From the NCBI GenBank assembly GCA_014529385.2, contig CM043958.1, positions 74,147,169-74,211,168 of the forward strand: a stretch of 64,000 nucleotides of DNA, given 5' to 3'. The stretch's first letter is position 1, and the number at the start of each line of letters is the position of its first letter. This DNA comes from Adiantum capillus-veneris (lineage: Eukaryota > Streptophyta > Polypodiopsida > Polypodiales > Pteridaceae). The translations under genes were made by a program, and so were the position numbers. The notes beneath the pieces are model-generated. The model was given only the letters and a program-made list of their open reading frames with translations, searched no databases and had not been told where the DNA came from. Shown in pieces: positions 56,765-64,000 of the stretch.

Positions 56765-58070
56765 TATTTCCAAACAAGTGCACGATGATGGATGGTATGA
56801 TAAGTTCTTGGCCTTTTTAGTGGATGGGTGATTCCACAAGGGCTGATAGTGGATCAAAGGAGGGAATTTGTGTTGAGGACTCTACCATTTTTGGTGATTG
56901 CGAGTGCACTGTATAGAAGGGGAATTGATCAGATAATTAAATGATGTGTTCCTAATGAGGACAAGAATGTACTGTTGAGGGAAGGAAGTTCAAGAGGACA
57001 TTCTGCAAGAGAGATAACGGGGAAAAAGATCATGCAGGCCGGCCTTTGGTGGCCAACAGTTCTCAAAGATGCACATATGTATGTAAGAGTATGTTTGCAA
57101 TGTCAAAAAACAGGTCAACCAAGTCCCTCTAATCAAATGTTGGATCATCCAATTATTTCCTTGGAACCATTTCAAAAATGGACGCTTGATTTTGTCGGAC
57201 CCATTAGGCCTAAAGCTTTGAGAACTGGGAGCAGATACATATTGGTGGCTATAGATTATGCTACAAAGTGGGTTGAGGCAAAAACATTGAAAGAAAACAA
57301 GGCATAAAGTGTGGCAATATTTCTTTATCAAAATATTATGATGAGATTTGGTTGTTTGATTGAGCTGGTTTCTGATCAAGGAACACATTTTTTGACTTCT
57401 GTTATTGAAGAGTTGACAACTACACATATGATGATGCATAAGAAGTCAACGTCGTATCATCCGCAGGAAAGTGGGCAAGCAAAAGTTCTAATAAGGTCCT
57501 GCTAAAGATTTTAAAGAAGATTGTACCTGATAATAAGAAGGATTGGGATGATAAGCTTGATTCTACGTTATGGTCCTTTAGGACAACTTATAAGGCTGCA
57601 ACGTGGATGACCCTTTTAGGATTATTTATGGTCTTGAGGTAGTGGTGCCTATGTAGTATTTGGTCCCGATTCTGAGGATTACAATGGAGCATCGTGTGAG
57701 CCAGAGGAGTCCATGGAGCATAGGGGGAATTGGCTATTATATTTGTGGGAGGATCGTGTTTTTATCTTTTATATGGTGGAGATTATGCAAAAGCGCTCAC
57801 AAGATTGGGTGAATAGGCATGTGAAGTTCAAAGCATTCAAGGTGAATGCTTGGGTTATGGTATATAACTCAAATTTGGGGCCACATCCTTGTAAGTTTAA
57901 GTTCCGATATATCGGACCTTATCGCATAATTGTGAATTTGGGGCAAAGCTCATTTAGATTGCGAGATTATTTTGGGATGGATGTATTGAAACCAATGGAT
58001 GGATTCTACCTTAAAATATTGTTTACAAGAACTATAGCCAGAGAGGGGTATTTGCAAGGGGAGTCAAGTC
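56765..58070 (+). pseudogene. Ty3/gypsy integrase relic
   Basis: Plus strand: GWYDKFLAFLVDG near 56792 and LYRRGIDQIIK near 56910 (linker before integrase), then 56975-57307 with KIMQAGLWWPTVLKDAH, RVCLQCQKTGQPS (zinc-binding CxxC), FQKWTLDFVGPIR (first Asp 57188-57190) and RYILVAIDYATKWVEAKTL. TAA at 57305 breaks the frame; it resumes with LYQNIMMRFG, VSDQGTHFL (second Asp 57374-57376) and YHPQESGQAKV, where Lys (57482-57484) stands at the usual catalytic Glu. 57713-58070 holds the C-terminal barrel (YIGPYRIIVNLGQSSFRLRD and MDGFYLK). The first His of the HHCC finger is also missing. Inactive. Confidence 0.85.
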
Positions 58071-59792
58071 CGGTGGAAGCGAATATGCCATTAGCGGGGG
58101 AACTCCTCAAATTGTGGGTCAAGTCAAAATTTAGGGTGTCAAGTCACGTGATTAGCCTTGATATGTGGGAACATCATTTTAAATATCCTATGGGGGATAT
58201 CTTGCATGAGAGAGATTCACATCAACCACTATGCTCTTGTGGTTTCATGCATTAGCTTCATGAGGATACAATGTAGACATCAGCACTAGAAAGGCTTAAT
58301 CATCTTAGAGTGCAATTAGCAACGTTAGAGTCTGAGGTGGCTATAGGAGGTGATATTTTGGCAACAGCCTATGTATTCTCCCATGGCGACACCGCATAAG
58401 GAAAAGGAAGAAGTGATAGTGACGATAGGCATTTTGGTAGCACCTATGGGATGTTGTGGTGATAGATGTGGACGAAGGGGGTGAAGAACCGTAGGGAAGC
58501 ATAGTGGAATGCCAAATTGACACCACCAACCCGAGTATGGTAGCATGCCTAAAGAAAATTGGGTTGTGGGAGTTTGCAACCAAGCCATGGAGAGCTTAAG
58601 GACTCGTAGATAATGCATTAGATATTTTGAGTTTGTTGTAGCAAGGGGAAGGAGATATGTTACAAGGAGTCAACATTATCCCTGAGAGAGTGTCTAATGT
58701 GTTTGGATTACCGTTGGTGGAGAATGCCGCAATGATGAAGGTGACGGACCAACTTATGTGCATGGAGTTTGGGGCACCTACATGGTCAAAGAACTATTAT
58801 ATGGTCCAACAGTTAGATTTGCTGCAAAGAAGGCACATCAAGTGGTATCTTGATTGAGTATGTTTGATGGCAAAGAATACTTTTCAGTAAGGATGATTTT
58901 CAACCACTGTTTATGTTAGAAAGGAATGTGCGAGTGGATTGGGATACCTGGATCTAAGTTCAGAGATTGCTTGTCTACAATCAAATGGATAAGAGTAGGA
59001 GTATGCACAATCATCGGTAGCTAACACCATACTTGACAGGTTTGCATTCTTATGTTTCAGGTTCTGTTGAAAAGGTGCAAAAATTCAGAGGAGAATCTAC
59101 TGCTGAGAATAAAAGAAGACTCAATGGGGCCAAAACACCACCGAGCAAGGTCCAGATTTTAGAGATAAAGGATGATCCACCACATGCACAATCAACAGTT
59201 TCGGAGATGGATTTTGATGAGGGAAAGAAGTTGGGTAATAAAATCAAGTTTGTAAAGAAGAAAAAGCAATTTGAGGCTATTGAAGCTCATGTCCCAGTAG
59301 TGCATGTTCCAAAGAAGGGATTATCTACCCCGATGTGGGTAATCACGGATATAGAGGATACAATGGGGTGTGTGAATTCTATTCAAAAAATTATTTTGAA
59401 GTAGAAGGAGGATTTAGATCTTGCAAGAGACATAGGAAAATATAATACAGAGACATTAGAATCTCTGCAGGTAGCGGATCATCAATACAGAGAGCTGCAA
59501 AAGTATGTGGCAGAGTTAGAAGTGGAGATCTAGCAAATCAAGATGATCAAGGTGGAGCAGTTACTGGAGTTCTAGGTGACTTTAGATGAATTCAAGGCAT
59601 AGATAGATGTTGTAGAATCAAATGCAATGGAACAGAAAGACTGAGTTGCAGAAAATTCAAAAAAATTTAGGTGGATAATACGTTGTTGCAGGATCAAGTG
59701 CAAGCAATAAGTGCTCTTGAGAGGGAAGTGCTTGAAGATACTGCAAAGATGTAGGGTCTGGTGCTTACTACAAGTGAAGTCAAAGAGCTAAA
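58071..59792 (+). pseudogene. coding-like region behind Ty3 integrase, coiled coil, family unknown
   Basis: The frame of the integrase C-terminus runs on past the usual end of pol. Pieces: 58071-58255; 58657-58857 (NIIPERVSNVFGLPLVENAA); 59033-59404 (charged, EAIEAHVPVVHVPKKG); then to 59790 a heptad-rich, Glu/Leu/Gln-rich stretch with TAG at positions that look like former Gln codons. I do not recognise the family. It may be an extra ORF of this Ty3 lineage, as some plant Ty3 elements have. It continues beyond a MITE insertion at 59793. Confidence 0.45.
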
Positions 59793-60040
59793 CTCGGGGG
59801 GTTCACCGTTCAGTACCCCCCATATAATGTACGTTCATGGGGTATTAAAAAAATCCCTCTTTTAACATGTGTAAATGAATAAAATGACCCCTTATTTTAG
59901 GAAATTTTTCCAAAATTGAATATAGAAGCCCGTTATTTTAATGTATCTCTGTTAAATTGCCAATTTTTTTTGCATTTAAAACCCCTCCTTTTGAACTCTC
60001 GTTATACATTAACATGATTACATATAGTGCACCCCCCAAG
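59793..60040. mobile_element. MITE, 248 bp, 8-bp TSD GAGCTAAA
   Basis: GAGCTAAA lies at 59785-59792 and 60041-60048. The tips CTCGGGGGGTTCAC and, on the opposite strand, CTTGGGGGGTGCAC are inverted repeats of 14 bp with two mismatches. AT-rich interior, no coding. An 8-bp duplication suggests the hAT superfamily. The coiled-coil frame on both sides is continuous across the insertion, supporting the boundaries. Confidence 0.8.
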
Positions 60041-60499
60041 GAGCTAAAGCACAAATTACAACATATGTCGAAAGAGGTATGCGGTGGAGTGAAAAGGACA
60101 CTGAGCAGTTGGCTGCAAAAACCACTGAAGGATTTGGAGAAGATTTTCATAAAGGTAGAAGATAAGGATTTGTTGCTAGAAGTGAAAAATATTCATGCTC
60201 ATAATAAATTTCTAAAGGAACAAGTGATGGCTATGGAGGAAAAACAAGCTACACTAGTGGATCAAATAGTGGTTTTAACCACTAAGGCAGTGCAGGACAA
60301 TGTGGAAGCTGGCAGTCCAATAGTTCTTGCGGAAAAGAAATCAAAGTCGTTGATGATGAAGACAGGGGAAAGCACTCTAGTAATGGGAAACAGTCTGGTG
60401 GCAGTAAGTGCTCTGGTTCAACTCAATGCTTATAGTCCAAATTGCAAGGGCAAAGTACTTCCAACACAGTTCTTTGATTTTTGGATTAAGGGATTGTGA
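60041..60499 (+). pseudogene. coiled-coil coding region, continuation after the MITE
   Basis: Same phase as the frame ending at 59792. LKHKLQHMSKE, LKDLEKIFIKVEDKDLLLEV and NKFLKEQVMAMEEKQATLV form a clear heptad pattern for about 90 residues; a Ser/Lys-rich part follows. The frame ends at 60497 as it enters the 72-bp repeats. Function unknown; probably the same extra ORF of the Ty3 element. Confidence 0.4.
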
Positions 60500-60657
60500 G
60501 TATCAATTCAAATTTGCAAGGGCAAAGTACTCCCAACACAGTTCTTTGATTTTTGGATTAAGGGATTGTGAGTATCAATTCAAATTTGCAAGGGCAAAGT
60601 ACTCCCAACACAGTTCTTTGATTTTTGGATTAAGGGATTGTGAGTATCAATTCAAAT
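60442..60657. repeat. three tandem 72-bp units
   Basis: TTGCAAGGGCAAAGTACT starts at 60442, 60514 and 60586; units 2 and 3 are essentially identical. The period is 24 codons, so another frame (60408-60662) repeats FARAKYSQHSSLIFGLRD. The near-identity of units implies recent expansion. Confidence 0.95.
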
Positions 60658-60951
60658 TTTAAGCCATTGGGAAATGGCTGTGTAAAAGGCATACTTAGCC
60701 ATTCCCTACTTATTTTCCATTTGTAAGGTTAAAGTCTACTCTTGTCTATTTTGCTCTTATTATCCAAATGGTTATCTTGGGAGTTCCATGGGGTCACGAA
60801 ACTTATGCCATCTAGCCTTCCTAGAAGAACTCTTGGAATTTTGTTTTTGAAAGAGAGCAATGAAGGAGAAGCCATTTTCCTGTCTTGTTTGTATGTATGC
60901 GAACATTCTACAGTTATCTATTTTTCTTGCTTATGTTTACCATAGTTAATA

Positions 60952-61790
60952 GTGTTTGAGGAAACAATCAACATGCAAAACATTGCCAACCTGCATGTAG
61001 AGGTATTCCAAAGATGTCTTGATTACATGGTACACCACATAGAAGAATATGCCATAGTGTTCAAGGGATCCGAGACGGCATGGTTGCAAGTGGATTTCCT
61101 CAAACACCTCTATGTGGTTGACAAAAAAAATTTCTTTTGCTTGTTGACGTTTGTCAAAGGTCTCACCAAATGGGAGTACGTGTTAGAGAATGAGGATGAC
61201 CTCATAGACTTGGGCATGGGGTGCATAGGCACCCAATTTATCTCTTGGGACATGGTTCTGGTTTTACTTGTGCTTGAGGGCATGGAGAAGTGAAAATCAA
61301 AGGAAAAAGCAAGTAAGAAACCCCCTTGTGACCATTGTGGAGGAGTCAAATGAAGTTGTCAAATATGTCGATAAGCAGATTGAATCATCTATGGCACTCG
61401 TCCTCTTGCAAGAGCCCAACTCAACTCACGAAGAAGATTGGATAATATAGGGAGATAAGGTGTTGGAGGAAGTCCCTAATCTCCAAATTCTTACTTTGCA
61501 TGCAATGGTGATGGAGGGTTGTCAATTTTTGTTCCTTGATGACATTGCTAAAGCACTAGGAATCAGAGAAGATGAGCGACTCTCATTGCTTGCTATCTAA
61601 GTAGACATGAAGGATCCAAGTAGAAAGGCAGAGATGGCCAAATTTCAAATTGACTTTGAAGACCAAAGTCTCCTGGCAAGCCTCACCTTCCTCCCTAATG
61701 AAAATGAATAGAAGTTGGTACAAATGGTGGCAAGTACCCTAGTGGAGATTAGATCATGTGCCTCCTTTTAGACCATACAAACCGTTGATT
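60952..61790 (+). pseudogene. decayed unknown ORF downstream of the Ty3 relic
   Basis: 60952-61293 is open for 113 codons (VFQRCLDYMVHHIEEYAIVF, KGLTKWEYVLENEDDLIDLG). After a frame change near 61280 the phase starting 61268 stays coding-like to about 61790 with three isolated TAG/TAA codons (LQILTLHAMVMEGCQFLFLD, EDERLSLLAI). The composition suggests a former gene of about 280 residues. No family recognised; possibly part of the same retroelement. Confidence 0.35.
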
Positions 61791-62016
61791 CCTATGGGTG
61801 GACATGATCGCTTTAGCATCAACCTTACAAGGTAAATTGTTGAAGAAATGTATGAATAAAGTGAGACAAATATTTTTAAATATGAAAAATTGTGAATGTT
61901 TCCTTATAAGAAGTGTTAAAGTCCTTCAAAATGTTTTGAAGACCGCATACCATGTTGATAAGTTTGCAATAATTGGAGGTTCTTGCAATGTTCCCATGGG
62001 TAGGGACATATTTTTT

Positions 62017-62326
62017 GGACACCATTGATCAACTTTTGTCAAAATTGGACAACAAGGGGGCCGTACGGGGGTGGCAAGACGCCCACAACACATGGTGGTG
62101 CCTAATGGGGATGGTCAATGTATAAAAAGGACTTATGGACCATGGTGCACATGTACGTAGGTAGCCATTTTGACCTGGTCAAAATGGATGTCAGTGCGTC
62201 GTGGAGCATAGGTCCCTTTTTTGCATCGACCATCCACGTCAAGCACTACCATACATTGTGGGCATCTCACCACCTGCGTACGGTCCCTTGTTGCTTGGTT
62301 TTGACAAAAGTTAACTAGGGGTGTCC
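62017..62326. mobile_element. 310-bp near-palindromic foldback element
   Basis: The two halves are inverted copies: tips GGACACC and GGTGTCC, then TAACTTTTGTCAAAA / ATCAACTTTTGTCAAAA-type arms, ACAAGGG..CCGTACG, a TGCCCACAA block, and a perfect centre CCATTTTGACC/GGTCAAAATGG at 62165-62188. Arm identity is roughly 75-80 percent. No TSD is clear. It could form a long hairpin RNA or be a MITE. Confidence 0.7.
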
Positions 62327-62509
62327 CCCCAATCACTAGGAGTGTGTGATCATAGTAGGGAGTTTAAATTAAATAAGTTGAGAAATATAAATACTAAAAT
62401 AACACAATGTACACAATCAATGTTACAATTGCACCAAATGGTAGAGATTTGAGTCATTGATATTATGTGAAAGTATTACAAATCTCATAAAGAGAGGTTA
62501 CATGAGAAT

Positions 62510-62862
62510 TCACCCTTCATTTAGCAAATTGATTTCCAAGGATAAATCCATGGTTTTCAAAGTTACTCTCTTTGCATGCACCATACAGGAAATGCCATCC
62601 TAGAACAATTGCACCAAAATGTCTTCAACAATGTCCTATAGATCCAATAAGCAGCACGTTGTATCAAGGTTAGAGAATCAATGTACTCAGCAATTATCTC
62701 TCTCACCACCTGAGAGAAGGCCTCTTTCATTATGATCAACTCAGTGCTCTTTTGATACTTTTGAATCTCCCACAAAGCCATTGTTCCTGGCCTCCATTTC
62801 CAATTTTTTGTGTGTTGGTGGTAGTGGAGGATTTGGTTTTTGGGCCAATCGAGGGGGGTCAT
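62510..62862 (-). pseudogene. histone H3-family gene relic, possibly centromeric type
   Basis: The minus frame reads [20 protein letters not shown], then VVREIIAEY, matching the H3 alphaN-alpha1 block ([19 protein letters not shown]). After a one-base shift near 62660 another frame reads LLDL, a stop, [11 protein letters not shown], a stop, [14 protein letters not shown], the alpha2-alpha3 block (ALQEA.E..LV.LFED..LCAIHAKRVT), ending TMDLSLEINLLNEG at the stop 62510-62512. The spacing between the REI and LQ blocks is about one residue longer than canonical H3, and canonical H3 is nearly invariant, so a CENH3-like origin is possible; decay could also explain it. No introns interrupt the fold, which suggests a retrocopy or intronless source. 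It would package DNA in nucleosomes; this copy cannot be translated whole. Confidence 0.75.
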
Positions 62863-64000
62863 TTTTATACTTTATCCTCGTCTCTTCCTAGGCCCGTTGC
62901 TCTTCGGGTGTAAACTTGTTTTTCTTCTTCTTTGCACATAGTTTTTCTCTCTAAGGAATCTTTGAAAGCTTAGAGCTCCCAGCTTTTGCTTATTGGAAAG
63001 TTCAAGATCTTTTCTCTATCGCCTTCTTCTGTGACTTTGCTCGTGCTTATAAATTGGCCAAGTGGGCTCTCTCAGCCTCTACTCTCTCCCACTCCTCCTT
63101 GTCTTCTCTCTGCCTCCTGCTTTCTTTGTTCTTCTTTCTCAACTTCCTCTTTCTTTTTCCTCTCTTCATTTCTTTTCAATCTCTTAGCTTCTCGCTCTTT
63201 AAAAACAGGGTCATCTGGGATTAGCTTGATCACTTTTTTTTTAACCAATGGCCAAATTTCTACGATGTAGTTGCCATGGCTACTTGAGCACAAGGTACTG
63301 TGATGACAGACCAGACCTCTTGATTTAGAAATGGACCCCACTATTCTTCTTCAATCTAGCATGAGCTACAAGTTGTGGATTTACTGTGTTGTGAGTGGTG
63401 GTGATTGCATTGATGTGTGTAGTGGTTTGCTCTTGTGTATCGTCCATGCGGTGCAAGATATGAGTGTGTTCTCATTTGGGCTCGAGAGAATCTCCTATAA
63501 TAAATGAAAGTCGATTTGTGAGTTTTGACTTTTATAGTACTTAAAGTTTTTAAAAATTTTAAAAACTTAATAAAAATTCAAAAAAACTCCAAAAAAGACA
63601 AAACCTCATGCTCACGATCATTGATTGTGCTGCCAAAAAATCACTTGGCATCACAATACATATTTACAATAGAAATGGTTAGTATTAAAATTTTATAAGT
63701 TTTCTACCAACGATTGCCATTTTGTCACTTTATCTCCAACCATCACTGAAAACGATCTTTTGCACTCAAAGCATGATATGATTATGATCACCTCACATTA
63801 ATCACTTTTGATATTCTACATATCATACTTTTTTGCACTTTAGTTTTCTTCCTCTCTCTCCCCGCTAAAATATTGTAGAACCAATTGAACATCTCATATA
63901 GGGAATTGCTTCTTTTCCTTCCACCTCCATGACGCGTGTATGTGAAGTATACTGCTTTTGCTTGATAGTGTAAGCGCTCCATTCTTTGGCTCCTCTAGAT
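62863..64000. other. unrecognised; charged minus-strand frame at 63072-63341
   Basis: The 89-codon minus frame 63341-63072 is rich in Lys, Glu and Arg (REAKRLKRNEERKKKEEVEK) and predicts a charged helix. It could be a gag/coiled-coil piece or part of a host gene upstream of the H3 relic. Basic text also lies at 62890-62940 on the minus strand, in line with a histone tail, but frames do not join. 63342-64000 has nothing I can identify. Confidence 0.4.

Overview
The window looks like intergenic DNA from a large, repeat-rich land-plant nuclear genome. No intact host gene, rRNA or functional tRNA is visible. Evidence for this is the AT-rich sequence packed with nested Ty1/copia, Ty3/gypsy, LINE and CACTA elements, long (GA)n/(CT)n tracts, GT-AG introns in the CACTA transposase, and many G-to-A/C-to-T changes of the kind left by methylcytosine deamination. 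The style of the LINE, CACTA and Ty3 proteins suggests to me a fern, lycophyte or gymnosperm rather than a flowering plant; that is inference from memory of those families and is weak.

Layout. 1-9 kb: non-coding DNA with several two-copy tandem duplications, and a foldback element (4004-4436) with 66-bp terminal inverted repeats whose interior holds a tRNA-like (SINE-like) head. 9.4-11.3 kb: decayed copia gag-integrase on the minus strand. 16.7-22.5 kb: a copia element on the plus strand with recognisable LTR remnants and a PPT. Its reverse transcriptase is split by a 3.6-kb minus-oriented LTR element (150-bp LTRs, TSD TATAC), which itself holds a Ty3 integrase relic. 25.8-31 kb: a nearly full-length LINE (LINE-1 below) with tandem 5'UTR monomers, an L1-ORF1-like coiled-coil/RNA-binding region in the same frame as the endonuclease, RT, a C-terminal CCHC knuckle, and a (TC)n tract where the tail should be. 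34-40 kb: minus-strand LTR-retrotransposon material, including a 1342-bp LTR with adjacent PPT and a gag that runs almost directly into a PPT and LTR (a gag-only element).

40010-47058 is a CACTA (En/Spm) transposon with matching CACTACAAGAGG termini and a 3-bp AAC target duplication. It carries an apparently open six-exon tnp2 transposase and a second Transposase_24-like gene, plus a short host-derived-looking HMA (heavy-metal-associated) segment near its 5' end. It sits inside the gag-only element. 49-55.3 kb: a second, minus-strand L1-type LINE (LINE-2 below), broken by a 733-bp solo LTR (TSD TCCAG) placed exactly in RT motif A and by a further insertion of about 2.9 kb. 55.4-56 kb: copia gag relic, minus strand. 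56.7-61.8 kb: Ty3 pol relic on the plus strand followed by a long decayed coiled-coil coding region, itself interrupted by a 248-bp MITE with an 8-bp TSD and expanded by 72-bp in-frame repeats. 62.0-62.3 kb: a 310-bp near-palindrome. 62.5-62.9 kb, minus strand: a broken histone-H3-family gene, the clearest host-gene relic.

The elements form at least four nesting layers whose order can be read from intact junctions. The CACTA element, the solo LTR and the MITE are probably the youngest, since their target duplications are perfect. Everything else carries stops, frameshifts or changed catalytic residues. Boundaries without a stated TSD are approximate.
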